Assembly (NCBI GenBank): GCA_025210455.1
Contig: JAOARQ010000013.1
Coordinates: forward strand, 124,001-188,000
Direction of reading: 5' to 3'
DNA length: 64,000 bases
DNA from: Pelagimonas sp.
GTDB lineage: Bacteria; Pseudomonadota; Alphaproteobacteria; Rhodobacterales; Rhodobacteraceae
The notes beneath the pieces are model-generated. The model had not been told where the DNA came from. It searched no databases and saw only the letters and a program-made list of their open reading frames with translations. Below are positions 9,501-18,684 of this stretch, one piece after another. Every line of letters starts with the position of its first letter. The first letter of the stretch is position 1. The position numbers and the translations under genes are program-made.

Positions 9501-11069
9501 AATCAGCGCAGTGGCGTCTGGGGTTTTGTCTACCTGCGCTTCAAAAGCGCTTTGCATGGTTTGCGCCCGGTCATGATCGACGTTTGTGGCGTTCCAGCGG
9601 TGAAGAACATCGTGACGCTCGGATTCGGGCAGTAACTGATCAGGCGATTTCGCGGTATATTCCAAACGGGTAGCCAGAATTTGCACCAGTTCTGCTGAGA
9701 CCCTGCCACTGTCATAGCTTAGCATCGGGGTGTCGCCAAAGATCACGGTCAGGGCAGTGCCCGGCACATGCAGATCCGGCGATAACCCGATATCGGGGGT
9801 GGTCAGCTGCGTGATTTCAGGCGCACGGGCAAGGATATCCAGCGCGAAACTACGCGCGGCGCGTTCTTTCAGGCGCTGCTCAATGGCTTTGTCATCGGTG
9901 CAACGCAAGGGGGCCCAGGCTGACAGCAACCCGGTTTGCGCCATGTCAGAAATAGCAGTGTCGCAATAGGCTACATCCGTCTGGCCTGTCTGCAACTGCA
10001 CCCATCGCAACGCCACGGCGGCGCCTTCAAGGCCCGCAGGGATCGCAATGGGGCGCTGTTCGATTGCACCGCTTTCAGCCCCCAGGCCCGGCAATAGCGC
10101 GGGTTTAAGTGTTGCCAGATGCATGCGAAAAACCCCGTCAAAACGGGCAATCCGGGCGTAATCCTGATTGATCTGCACTGTGTCCGGCGCAGCGGGCAGG
10201 ACATCGCCCACCGTCAGTGAATTTGCGATGTCTCCCTGATCCGCGATGGGTGACAGCGATGACAAAATAAGCGCATCACTGCCGCAGGCTATGGTGAGGC
10301 TGTTGCTTTCGATCTCCAGAACCGTACCGGGTGCGGCCTGCGATTTTTCCAGCCGTGCTGTGCCGATGTTCCAATATTTGCCCGCCGCAAAGATCTTGGC
10401 GGTGCTCAGCGGGTTCCAGTAGGGGCCGTGATCCAGCGCCCGAACCAGCCGTTCCAGTTCAGAGGCAGGGCGGGTAAAATCCAATACCCCCAGACCGTCT
10501 GGCCGATCCGCCAAGGCGTGATAGCTGCGCTGACTCAGATCCTGCGGCAGGCGGTGCAATTCCCCGGATTCAAGCTGATCCAACAGCGATGGAAAGGAAT
10601 TCAGCGCTGCCTCATAGGCCTTTGTGTTCAAAGTCAGCGCGGTATCCTGCTGTGAGATATCAAAGCTGCGCTGAACCAGCACATCCCCTTCATCAATGCC
10701 ACCTTCGATCAGATGCCAGGTGATGCCGTGCTGTGCCTCACCCTCGATCATTGCCCAAACGGGGGCGTTCAGCCCGGCGTGATGCGGCAGCGGACCATCG
10801 TGAAAGTTGATTGCCCCCTGTGCGGGCATGGCCAAAAGGGCCTCTGGGATAATGTCGAGATTGGCGATGGAAAACAGCCAGTCAAAAGACATATTCCGCA
10901 GATCCTGCCCTGGCAGCATATGCGGGATATCGTTTTTATCGGCCCAGGTCTGAACACCGGCGTTGCGGGTGATGACAGCGCAGACAGTGTTTCCCCTGTT
11001 CAAAAGCATATCACCGCATTGCGTTAACAGTGATTCATTGCCCATTAGAACACAGGAAAACTGTGACAT
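6501..11069 (-). CDS. NRPS: formyltransferase, degenerate C region, A domain with inserted luciferase-like monooxygenase, T domain
   Basis: About 1522 residues. Order: a methionyl-tRNA-formyltransferase-like domain (1-290; INFHDGPLPHHAG); a region at about 290-490 that resembles the end of a condensation domain but has no HHxxxDG; an adenylation domain (about 490-1390) and a carrier domain (DNFFELGGHSLL, about 1430). Adenylation motifs A3 (YTSGSTGKPKG, about 655), A4 (SFDISVLELF, about 705), A5 (NMYGPTETT, about 1170) and A7-A8 (YRTGDL, GRVDHQIKLRGFRIELGE) are intact. Between A4 and A5, about 730-1090, lies an FMN-dependent luciferase-like monooxygenase of the MupA/Atu3671 type. An Arg/Ala-rich tail follows the carrier. 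ATG at 11069 follows GGAG by 7 bases; the ATG at 11099 inside the upstream gene is less likely. It probably loads, oxidises and may formylate one amino acid. Confidence 0.88.
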   Translation of the reverse strand: MSQFSCVLMGNESLLTQCGDMLLNRGNTVCAVITRNAGVQTWADKNDIPHMLPGQDLRNMSFDWLFSIANLDIIPEALLAMPAQGAINFHDGPLPHHAGLNAPVWAMIEGEAQHGITWHLIEGGIDEGDVLVQRSFDISQQDTALTLNTKAYEAALNSFPSLLDQLESGELHRLPQDLSQRSYHALADRPDGLGVLDFTRPASELERLVRALDHGPYWNPLSTAKIFAAGKYWNIGTARLEKSQAAPGTVLEIESNSLTIACGSDALILSSLSPIADQGDIANSLTVGDVLPAAPDTVQINQDYARIARFDGVFRMHLATLKPALLPGLGAESGAIEQRPIAIPAGLEGAAVALRWVQLQTGQTDVAYCDTAISDMAQTGLLSAWAPLRCTDDKAIEQRLKERAARSFALDILARAPEITQLTTPDIGLSPDLHVPGTALTVIFGDTPMLSYDSGRVSAELVQILATRLEYTAKSPDQLLPESERHDVLHRWNATNVDHDRAQTMQSAFEAQVDKTPDATALIFENQQLSYAELNARANRAAHVLRDMGVKPGAIVGLYMRRSVDLLVGALAVLKAGGAYLPMDPAYPKDRLRHFVDDSQAAVIITQATLEAELPPHQADILVLDAEPRLANAPSDNPQTSCSADDLAYLIYTSGSTGKPKGVMLEHRNVLNFYTGMDAQIDHADGGTWLAVTSLSFDISVLELFWTTARGLTVVLSSDEDRALVSSGAMPKPDLSMDFSIYYWGNDDGVGRDKYRLLLEGAQFADQNGFKAVWTPERHFHAFGGPYPNPSVTGAAVAAVTHNIGVRSGSVVAPLHHPARIAEEWAVIDNLTNGRAGLAVASGWQPDDFVLRPENTPPNNKTAMMESLDQVRRLWRGEAVSFPKADGSLHDVVTQPRPVTRELPVWLTIAGNPDTWRDAGLNGCHVLTHLLGQSIDEVAGKIKIYHDALREAGHDPKDFQVALMLHTFISDSREHARDIARQPMKDYLTSAAGLIKQYAWAFPAFKRPEGVNNAFDLQLDVLEPEEVDAILEFAFERYFNDSGLFGTVEDALARTEQLKKIGVTEIACLIDYGIDRETVLAGLEPLAEVVSRANATPDLAEDDFSIAAQILRHNVTHLQCTPSMARMFAMNDEARYALSGVKQLLLGGEPLPGALVKEFKDITDAKIINMYGPTETTIWSSCQPATDQETVCNIGLPLANQQMYVLDEDRQPVGIGFEGELWIGGEGVARGYWNRPELTDKQFVQNPFHDGRMYRTGDLVRRRADGRIDYVGRVDHQIKLRGFRIELGEIEATMEDQPGITQAVVAMREDTPGDQRLVGYYTGRVQDGVRLKQAMGQNLPPFMVPSRFVQLESFPMTPNKKVDRKALPAVQAKPHRKHTPTAPRPISSAAVSGTVKEDTAHFVSALSRIWSDILGVQGITGRDNFFELGGHSLLAVQAHRAIREQLGAESLSITDIFRFPVLNDLAARVAPLADRAGAASNTAAPQTEKTPEPAVTAQTAGRAQSRADAMTRRREMRARRRS

Positions 11070-11073
11070 CTTT

Positions 11074-12081
11074 TTACTCCGCTCTGACCTCTTGCGCATT
11101 CATCGGGTCCAGGCTCATCTTTGTTTTCGCAACCGGACGCAGCAGCGCTTTCACATCATGTACTATAAGATCGCGCAAAAAATATGGCGGATCTGCACGG
11201 GATTTACCCTGAAGCACCCGCCGGATGCGCCATAACAGCCCACCTGCCACATGCATCAGTGTGGCAGTTGCGGCATAGGCCTTGCCATGATTCTTGGCAA
11301 AATAGCGCCAGCGACTGTCCAGCCAGTATTGCGGAACGCGGGGCCAGCTTCCCATTCCAGTTGAAACCGAACCGATATGGATCACCTGGCTTTCATGCAC
11401 ATAATGGACCTGATGACCGGCATTTTGTGCGCGCAGACACAGATCGGTTTCTTCGAAATACAGGAAAAAGGTTTCATCGAAGGCGCCGACATCATCCAGA
11501 GCCGTGCGTCGCATCAAAACTGAAGCCCCCGCTAACCATGATACCGGTTGGCTTTCGCTGACAAACAGCGGGACAGACTTGGTTCTCAATAGCCGCGTGA
11601 TCAACCCCAGACGAATCGCGCCCTCAAACTCGGACCACACAGTTGGAAAACGGAAGGTTGTCAGCTGTGCGCCACCATCTTCACCACGCAGACAACTGCC
11701 AGCAATGGCGGCTTCTGGGTGGGATTCCAGATGGTTGACCAAAGCTGCGATGGCCGTGTCATCCGGAAAGGCGTCTGAATTTTGCACATAAAAGTAATCT
11801 GGCCGCGACCCGTCTGACATTCTGGCACGCATGCCAACATTGTTGCCCGCGCCAAATCCGCCATTGTGCCCAGCCTGAATAACGCGAATAGGCGCGTCCT
11901 TGGCCCAATCGGCAGCGCCGATTGCACGTTGTATTTTTTCATACGACCCATCGCCACTGTCGTTATCGACAATGACCAATTCGGCCTCTAACCCCTGCAT
12001 GGCCCTGATTGAGGCCTCTGCTGCACGCACAGTCATGTCCGGTGTGCGATAATTCAGGGTAACTACCAAAACCTTTGGCAT
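11074..12081 (-). CDS. Glycosyltransferase family 2 (rhamnosyltransferase-like)
   Basis: About 335 residues with a GT-A fold. The N-terminus reads VLVVTLNYRTPD, followed by ELVIVDNDSGDGS and YFYVQNSDAFPDD, the nucleotide-sugar and metal site. FLYFEETDLCLRAQNAG is the acceptor and base region typical of WbbL-like rhamnosyltransferases. The C-terminal part lacks a clear membrane span. It sits between the PKS and NRPS genes, overlapping or touching both. ATG at 12081 follows GGAG by 5 bases and lies just past the PKS stop. That placement suggests it glycosylates the assembly-line product rather than serving the polysaccharide alone; this is inference from context. The sugar is unknown. Confidence 0.85.
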   Translation of the reverse strand: MPKVLVVTLNYRTPDMTVRAAEASIRAMQGLEAELVIVDNDSGDGSYEKIQRAIGAADWAKDAPIRVIQAGHNGGFGAGNNVGMRARMSDGSRPDYFYVQNSDAFPDDTAIAALVNHLESHPEAAIAGSCLRGEDGGAQLTTFRFPTVWSEFEGAIRLGLITRLLRTKSVPLFVSESQPVSWLAGASVLMRRTALDDVGAFDETFFLYFEETDLCLRAQNAGHQVHYVHESQVIHIGSVSTGMGSWPRVPQYWLDSRWRYFAKNHGKAYAATATLMHVAGGLLWRIRRVLQGKSRADPPYFLRDLIVHDVKALLRPVAKTKMSLDPMNAQEVRAE

Positions 12082-12083
12082 GT

Positions 12084-15000
12084 TCACTCCGCTGCGTGAA
12101 TAGGAAAGTTAACCACTTCGCCATGCCCATTCTGCGCCGCTTCTGATTGTTCTATTGCGTGGCGCATCTGGGTGGCGAGTACCCTTACATTTGGTTCCAG
12201 AACCATGCTGTCATGATCACCTGGCACTTCATGAACTTCGATTTGCGGCGCGTATTGTCCCCAATCGTTATCATCGGTCAAATAGCTGCGTTCTGAGTTG
12301 ACGAGTGCTCCTTTTGATACTTGCCATTTGCCAATCAGCGGGGGTCGATACAGGACCAGACGGCCCTCCCATGGTTTCATGGCGTAGGCTGCGACAGCCC
12401 GGTGAAAGGCCGCTTCGATTTCGGCATTATGGAAGGCGTTTTCGTCTTCGGTTTCCAAAGGCGCTTTGCGCTTGTTCAACTCCCAGTTCAGACGGTTGCG
12501 CAGCCAGACATAGAAATATCGCGGCCCCTGTTCGCGCAGTTCGGCGAACTTGATCCAGGCTCTGTCGATCAGTGTCAGCGGCCGGCGCTGCGGCAATGGC
12601 GTATCCAGAAGCACCACCAAAGACACGGCTTCGCCCATGGTTTCCAACTGGTGCGCCACCTCATAGGCCGCGATCCCACCGCCTGAGAACCCGCCAATCA
12701 TATAGGGGCCATGTGGCTGCACCTGCTGCATTTCTTCGATATAGGCGCGGGCGGCTTCTTGCAGGGTTTCATGAGGTTTTTCACCGCCATAAAGCCCCTT
12801 GGCCTGCAGCCCATAGAACGGGCGATCCGTGCCCAGAAGATGCGCCAGATGACGCAGGTTCAGAACATTGCCAAACATCCCTGCGATCAGGAAGAAGGGC
12901 TGGCGGGGTCCGCCGTCTCCGTCATGCATTGGTACAAGATGGCGATACCGGGCCTCGCGCGGTTTGGCACTTTCGGAAGCGGGGGCCGTGCCCTGCGATT
13001 GGACCGGGCCAATCTGCGCCTCGATCAATTCCGCACATTGGCGAATGGTCGGGGCCTCAAACAGGATTGAAATCGGGAAATCGACGCGGAAGATCTTTTT
13101 GATCAGCGCAAAAAGGCGCACCGCGGTCAAGCTGTGCCCGCCCAGATCAAAGAAACTGTCTTCGGCGCCGACATTGGCCACGCCCAGCAGTTCTTCCCAA
13201 AAGGCGGCCAGCTGGATTTCGATTTCACCTTCAGGCGCAACAAAATCGCTTTCAAGCTGCGGGCGTTCAAAGGTTTGCGCCGGGCCATTGTCCTGGGTCG
13301 AACTGGCCACCTGACGGCTGAGATCATCCAGATCCATCGAAGACACAACCACTTGTGGTAGATCCAGCGCCAGCGCGCGGTGGAAGGCTTCGACACCTTC
13401 AGGGGGGCGGATGCCCTGCGACAGGTTGTGGGCCAGTCGTTGTTCCGCTGGCGACAGCGGCTGACAACGTCCGGGGGCTTCGTCAAAGGTGATTTCCGAC
13501 ATCAGCGGTTTTGGCAGTTTGCGCAGGAAATCGGGGCGATCCAGTTTGCGGATGGTAAAGCCCGAAATTTCAACCAGCACCTGCCCGGCCATATCGCACA
13601 GCGTGATATCAAAGCTGGCTGTTTCGCGGTCAGCGCGGTTTTCAGCGGCGTTGCGCACCCAGGATACAATGCGATCTGGCAAAGGCCCATGCACGCGCAT
13701 CCGCCCGTAGCGCACCGGCGCCCAAAGGTGGGTTGGCTGGTAGCCATCAATCAGATCCATTGCCCAACCGGTTGCGATATCCATCAGCCCCGGGTGCAGA
13801 TCGCAGTGATCCTGTGCCGCGGCGGGGTTCATTTCCAGTTCAGCAATGCCTTCGCCCCGGCCATATGCGCGGGACTTCAGTACTTTCCAACGTGGGCCAA
13901 AATCCAGATGCACCTCTTGGGCGGTGGTCAGGCTGGTGCCATGGGGGGCTATTTCCGGGCTGTCACAGCGGGCACGGATCTGGTCCAGATCAATGGTTTC
14001 CGGGCGCACCATCGGCAAAAGCGAGACAGAGCCCTGTGCCGTTGCCACAAACCCGCGTCGTCCGTTCAGTGTCGCATCTGAGGTGAATTCCAAATCATAC
14101 CCAAGGTCGGTGCGTTTAAGTTGCAGCCGCAGATCCCGCCGTCCGCTTTCCGCGACGCGTAAGGGGCGCAGAAAGTTCAGGTCGCGCAGTTCAAAAGCGG
14201 CCTCTTCGCGATGGGCACGCAATGCCTGCAACGTCAGCGCCAGATACCCGGTGCCCGGCATAAGCGCATCGCCAGCCTTGGTCCGGTGTTCGTCAAACAG
14301 CCAGTTTTCAACCGAATACTGGGCCGAAAAGACGCGGTTCCCCTGATCATCAAAGCTGGCTTCATCCAGGAAAGGCTGATCCACCTTGGTCACGGGCGCT
14401 GAAGGCAGATCACCCGAACGGGAAGCAACGGCTTCGGCGGCCATGCCCACCTCGGACCAGATGCCCCAGTTCAACGCGGTGATCCGCGTTTTGCCAGACC
14501 GCGCCTGAGCAAAGGCATTCAGATAGGTATTGGCAGCAACATAGTCGATCTGGCCCGCAGGGGCCGTGACCGTCGAAGATGAGCTGAACAGAACCATCCA
14601 ATCTACGGAACCATCCGGGAACACCTGCCCCAGCACATCGGTGCCATGAATTTTCGGCGTAAAGACATCTTCGATGCTGGCCGGGGTCTTGGACATCAGC
14701 GGCGCATCTTTGATCAGACCTGCCCCATGGATCACACCGGTGATCTTGCCAAAGCGGGCTTCGACCGCGTTGCGTGCCGCCTGCATCTGATCCAAGTTGC
14801 AGACATCAGCAGCCACGATCATGACCTCACTGCCGCTTTCTTCCAGTGCGCGCACCGCGAGAATACGCTGCGAAATGCGGTTTTGCGGCGCGTGGCGGGC
14901 AAGGTAATCATCCCAAAGCGCGCGCTCAGGTAGCGGTTTGCGCGACACAAGCGCGACTTTGCCGCCGTGTTCGACAAAATCCTTGGCCAATGTCAGGCCA

Positions 15001-18000
15001 ATCCCGCCAAAGCCACCTGTAATCAGATAGACACCGTCACGTTTGATCTGATCGGCAGCCTCTAATGGAACCGGGCGCAGCGCACGTTCAAAGCGGCGAT
15101 CCTGACGCAGGGCTGCGCTTTGATTGGCGGGTTCGCTGATCAGCTCTTCGATGATGCGGCCATCCAGACGATCCATTTGCGCCTGATAGTCATCCAGCAT
15201 CTTTTGGCGTGACCAGAACGGCAGGGCCGGGGTCTGGGGCAATTCCACATCCAGCGTGCTGACTGACATATTGGGCAGTTCACGCGGGATAACCTTGGCG
15301 GGGCCGGCGATGGTCGTCTTGGCCGGGAAGGCCATCTTTTCATCACGCAGCTGCGCCGCGCCATTGGTGAAAACGGTGATATGAACCGGGTGCCCGATGC
15401 CTTCGGCTTCAAGCGCCTGAGACAGGAACATCAGCGCATAGAACCCCTGTTCCTGCACGCGGTGAAAGAAAGAGGATCCCGGCCGGTGGCTTTCGTCTTT
15501 GGTCAGCAGCCAGAAATGGCCAATCCGGGTCGGTGAGATGTTCCGTTCGCACAGATCGCGTATCAGTTGATCATAGGATTCACGCCCGCGTTCTGGGGCC
15601 AGCGCATAGCGGGTTTCCGACCGGCGCGAAAAGCGATCGCCGGTGCAGATTTCCAGCACAGTATGCCCGGCGGCGCGCAGCTTTGTCGCCGCCCGTTTGG
15701 CGACGCCCGAATCATCCATGAACATCAGCCATGTTTCGGGGGTGCTGTGATCCAGTTCTTCCAGCACATCGATATCGACCTGCGCTGAGCGGGGACGCCA
15801 GATTGGCTTCCAGCCCCATTGGGTCAGGTCATCATTGCGGGTCAGGAATTGTGGTGGGGCTATCTTAGTGGCTTCGCCCGGAGCGATGAAATAGCGCGAC
15901 CGTTGGAATGCATAGGTGGGCAGCGGCACGCGGCGGCGCGGGATATCCCCCCAGATCTGCCCCCAGTCGATCTGCACACCCAGCGCCCAAAGCCGCCCGA
16001 GCACCTCGAACATATGTTTGTCATCACTGATATGTTCGTCGGGGTGGCGCAGCGAGGAAATGACCTGATTGGCATCCACATCCCCGTGCTGGCGCGCCAG
16101 CGAAGACAGGGCCTTGCCCGGACCAACCTCCAGGAAAACCCGGTTTGGATCAGCCAAGGTGCCTATACAATCGGCGAACAGCACGGTGCCGCGCAGATGT
16201 TCAACCCAATAATCCGCACTTGTGGCCTGCGCATCGGTCATCATCTGACCAGTGCGGTTTGATGTCAGCGGGATCTGCGGCGGGTTCAGGTCAATGCTTT
16301 GCAGATAGTTACGGAATTGATCCAGAATCGGATCCAGCATCCGGCTATGGGCAGCAATGTCGATGGCGATGCGCTGAAAGTCGATCTCTTTGGTGGTCAG
16401 CCGATCTTGCAGCGCTTCAAGCGCGGCCTGCGGGCCAGACACAACAGAGAGGTTGGGCGCGTTGACCGCCCCCAGATCCAGATCATCGCCCAGCATTTTG
16501 CGCAGTTCGTCTGCGGGCAAAGCGACTGACAGCATCCCACCGGCAGGCACTGAATCGAACAGGGTGCCGCGCAGATGCACCAGACCGATGCAGTCTTCGA
16601 AGGACATCACACCGGCCAGACAGGCGGCTGTGTTTTCCCCCATGGAGTGGCCAGCGAGCGCAGAAGGGGTGATACCCCAGCTGATCCAAAGCTGCGCCAG
16701 TGCATATTCGGTGATCATGATCAGAGGCAGTTGCAGGCTGGGCTGCTTGAGCGCCTCATCGGCCCGTTCCCGGTCCTCTTCGGCGGGCAACCACAGCGCG
16801 CGCATATCGGTGTCGCTGAGGGTTTGCAGGTGATCCAGACCCCGATCCATCCATTCGGCAAAGACCGGTTCAGTTTCGTACAGATCATGGGCCATGCCGG
16901 CGTATTGCGCGCCGCCACCGGGAAAGAGGAAAGCTGTGTCTGGCGCATCCAGGGCCGAGTGCATGTGCACACGGCGCGGATTGCCATGGGACAACAGGCG
17001 GGCGGCCTCCTGATGGGTTTCGGCCACCACGATCATGCGTTTTTCAAAAGCCTGCCGTCCCTCTTTCAGAGTCCAGGCGATATCATCCAGCGATTGTTCC
17101 GGATGGGCGCGCAGGTGGGCGGCAAGGTTTTTGGCATTGTCTTCCAAAGCGGCCTTTGTGCGGCCTGACACAGGGAAAATATGGAACGGAAAATCCCCCA
17201 CTTCAGACGGGGCAAGCTCGGGTGCTTCTTCCAGAACGACGTGGGCGTTGGTGCCACCAACGCCAAGCGAATTCACCCCGGCGCGGCGCGGCGACGCCCC
17301 TTCCTGCCAGTCGCTGAGGCGATCATTGACCCGAAAGGGGGAGGTTTTGAAATCAATTGCTGGATTGGGGGCTTCGAACCCAAGGCTGGGAGGCAGTTTT
17401 TTGTGATGCAGTGCGAGGCTTGTTTTGATCAGACTGGCCACACCAGCAGCTGTATCCAGATGGCCGATATTGGTCTTGACCGAGCCAATCTTGCAATGCC
17501 CCACCTCGTCCGAGGTTTCACGAAAGGCTTGCGTCAGCGCGGCCACTTCGATCGGGTCGCCCAGATAGGTGCCGGTGCCATGGCATTCCACGTAATCAAT
17601 GGTGTCCGAGGTGACACCGGCAAAAGCCTGCGCTTCGGCCACGGCGAGGGCCTGCCCATCCACCGACGGGGCCAGATACCCCGCCTTTTGTGCGCCATCG
17701 TTGTTAACGGCAGATCCTTTGATGATCGCCCAGATATGATCGCCATCCGCCAGCGCATCCTGCGCGCGCCGGAGTACAACCACACCAGAACCAGAGCCAA
17801 AAACCGTGCCTTTGGCGCGGTGGTCAAAGGCGTGGCATTCCCCATCCGGGCTGAGGATTTCGTTTTCTTTATAAAGATAACCCCGCCCTTGCGGCAGTTC
17901 GATTGTGACCCCGCCAGCCAGTGCCATATCGCATTCGCCATTCAGCAGGGCCTGTGCCGCGTAATGCGTAGCAACCAGCGATGTAGAGCAGGCCGTCTGC

Positions 18001-18530
18001 AGGTTCAAAGAGGGCCCTTTCAGATCCAGAACATGCGACAGGCGTGTGGTCATGAAATCTTTGTCATTGCCCGTGTGGCGCAGCAGGAACATACCTGTGT
18101 TTTCAACCAGTTCCGGGTTTGAACAGACATTGAAATAGAAATAGCTGCCCATCCCGCAGCCCGCAAAAACGCCCACCTGACCGGGGAAGTTCGCTGGCAC
18201 ATGGCCTGCGTTTTCCAGCGCCTCCCAGGCGGTTTCCAGAAACTGGCGATGCTGGGGGTCCATGATGGCGGCTTCTTTGGGGGAAAACCCAAAGAACTCA
18301 GCATCAAAATTTGCAAAATCATCCAAAGGGGCGGCGAAAGGCACATAGTTCTTGTGCCGCATTAATCCGGGGTCTTCGCCTGCGTCTAAAAGATCTTCTT
18401 CGGAAAGTTTGCGGATAGACGAATGGCCATCGCGTAGATTTTTCCAATAGGCATCAATCGACGCCGCACCGGGCAGGTGCGCGGCCATGCCTACAATTGC
18501 AATGTCATTCTCACTAAATTCTACGGACAT
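12084..18530 (-). CDS. Type I polyketide synthase, KS-AT-KR-DH-ACP-TE
   Basis: About 2148 residues. Ketosynthase: IAIVGMAAHLPGA at the start, active Cys in TACSTSLVA (about 182), HGTGT and NIGHLD histidines. Acyltransferase: GHSMGE (about 627) with IDIAAHSRM as the specificity segment. Ketoreductase: LITGGFGGIG (about 1172) with FSSSS and YVAANTYLN catalytic residues. Dehydratase: DEHRTKAGDALMPGTG (about 1415) with a downstream HPGLMDIA aspartate. Carrier: DSFFDLGGHSL (about 1797). Thioesterase: GGFSGGG (about 1949). It should extend one acyl or aminoacyl chain by a malonyl-type unit, reduce and dehydrate it, and release it. ATG at 18530 is preferred; TTG at 18548 is possible. First gene of the PKS-GT-NRPS operon. 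Confidence 0.9.
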   Translation of the reverse strand: MSVEFSENDIAIVGMAAHLPGAASIDAYWKNLRDGHSSIRKLSEEDLLDAGEDPGLMRHKNYVPFAAPLDDFANFDAEFFGFSPKEAAIMDPQHRQFLETAWEALENAGHVPANFPGQVGVFAGCGMGSYFYFNVCSNPELVENTGMFLLRHTGNDKDFMTTRLSHVLDLKGPSLNLQTACSTSLVATHYAAQALLNGECDMALAGGVTIELPQGRGYLYKENEILSPDGECHAFDHRAKGTVFGSGSGVVVLRRAQDALADGDHIWAIIKGSAVNNDGAQKAGYLAPSVDGQALAVAEAQAFAGVTSDTIDYVECHGTGTYLGDPIEVAALTQAFRETSDEVGHCKIGSVKTNIGHLDTAAGVASLIKTSLALHHKKLPPSLGFEAPNPAIDFKTSPFRVNDRLSDWQEGASPRRAGVNSLGVGGTNAHVVLEEAPELAPSEVGDFPFHIFPVSGRTKAALEDNAKNLAAHLRAHPEQSLDDIAWTLKEGRQAFEKRMIVVAETHQEAARLLSHGNPRRVHMHSALDAPDTAFLFPGGGAQYAGMAHDLYETEPVFAEWMDRGLDHLQTLSDTDMRALWLPAEEDRERADEALKQPSLQLPLIMITEYALAQLWISWGITPSALAGHSMGENTAACLAGVMSFEDCIGLVHLRGTLFDSVPAGGMLSVALPADELRKMLGDDLDLGAVNAPNLSVVSGPQAALEALQDRLTTKEIDFQRIAIDIAAHSRMLDPILDQFRNYLQSIDLNPPQIPLTSNRTGQMMTDAQATSADYWVEHLRGTVLFADCIGTLADPNRVFLEVGPGKALSSLARQHGDVDANQVISSLRHPDEHISDDKHMFEVLGRLWALGVQIDWGQIWGDIPRRRVPLPTYAFQRSRYFIAPGEATKIAPPQFLTRNDDLTQWGWKPIWRPRSAQVDIDVLEELDHSTPETWLMFMDDSGVAKRAATKLRAAGHTVLEICTGDRFSRRSETRYALAPERGRESYDQLIRDLCERNISPTRIGHFWLLTKDESHRPGSSFFHRVQEQGFYALMFLSQALEAEGIGHPVHITVFTNGAAQLRDEKMAFPAKTTIAGPAKVIPRELPNMSVSTLDVELPQTPALPFWSRQKMLDDYQAQMDRLDGRIIEELISEPANQSAALRQDRRFERALRPVPLEAADQIKRDGVYLITGGFGGIGLTLAKDFVEHGGKVALVSRKPLPERALWDDYLARHAPQNRISQRILAVRALEESGSEVMIVAADVCNLDQMQAARNAVEARFGKITGVIHGAGLIKDAPLMSKTPASIEDVFTPKIHGTDVLGQVFPDGSVDWMVLFSSSSTVTAPAGQIDYVAANTYLNAFAQARSGKTRITALNWGIWSEVGMAAEAVASRSGDLPSAPVTKVDQPFLDEASFDDQGNRVFSAQYSVENWLFDEHRTKAGDALMPGTGYLALTLQALRAHREEAAFELRDLNFLRPLRVAESGRRDLRLQLKRTDLGYDLEFTSDATLNGRRGFVATAQGSVSLLPMVRPETIDLDQIRARCDSPEIAPHGTSLTTAQEVHLDFGPRWKVLKSRAYGRGEGIAELEMNPAAAQDHCDLHPGLMDIATGWAMDLIDGYQPTHLWAPVRYGRMRVHGPLPDRIVSWVRNAAENRADRETASFDITLCDMAGQVLVEISGFTIRKLDRPDFLRKLPKPLMSEITFDEAPGRCQPLSPAEQRLAHNLSQGIRPPEGVEAFHRALALDLPQVVVSSMDLDDLSRQVASSTQDNGPAQTFERPQLESDFVAPEGEIEIQLAAFWEELLGVANVGAEDSFFDLGGHSLTAVRLFALIKKIFRVDFPISILFEAPTIRQCAELIEAQIGPVQSQGTAPASESAKPREARYRHLVPMHDGDGGPRQPFFLIAGMFGNVLNLRHLAHLLGTDRPFYGLQAKGLYGGEKPHETLQEAARAYIEEMQQVQPHGPYMIGGFSGGGIAAYEVAHQLETMGEAVSLVVLLDTPLPQRRPLTLIDRAWIKFAELREQGPRYFYVWLRNRLNWELNKRKAPLETEDENAFHNAEIEAAFHRAVAAYAMKPWEGRLVLYRPPLIGKWQVSKGALVNSERSYLTDDNDWGQYAPQIEVHEVPGDHDSMVLEPNVRVLATQMRHAIEQSEAAQNGHGEVVNFPIHAAE

Positions 18531-18579
18531 AAGGGTTTCCCAACTCAAGCACCGCCATCTTTATGCATTCGGAATATGA

Positions 18580-18612
18580 GGAAAATGGGGCGGCAAACGG
18601 TTTCGCCCCATG
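18580..18612 (-). terminator. Possible terminator after the flippase gene
   Basis: GGGGCG (18587-18592) pairs with CGCCCC (18604-18609), with an inner AAA/TTT pairing. On the minus strand it is followed by ATTTTCC. It would separate the flippase transcript from the PKS operon, whose own promoter must then lie at about 18531-18585. The T-run is short. Confidence 0.4.
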
Positions 18613-18684
18613 AAAATTGCGTGAATTCAAAATGAGCTTGCCACAAACTTGCCAAACTCAGAGGGTGCGCATGAAATCAAGCGC

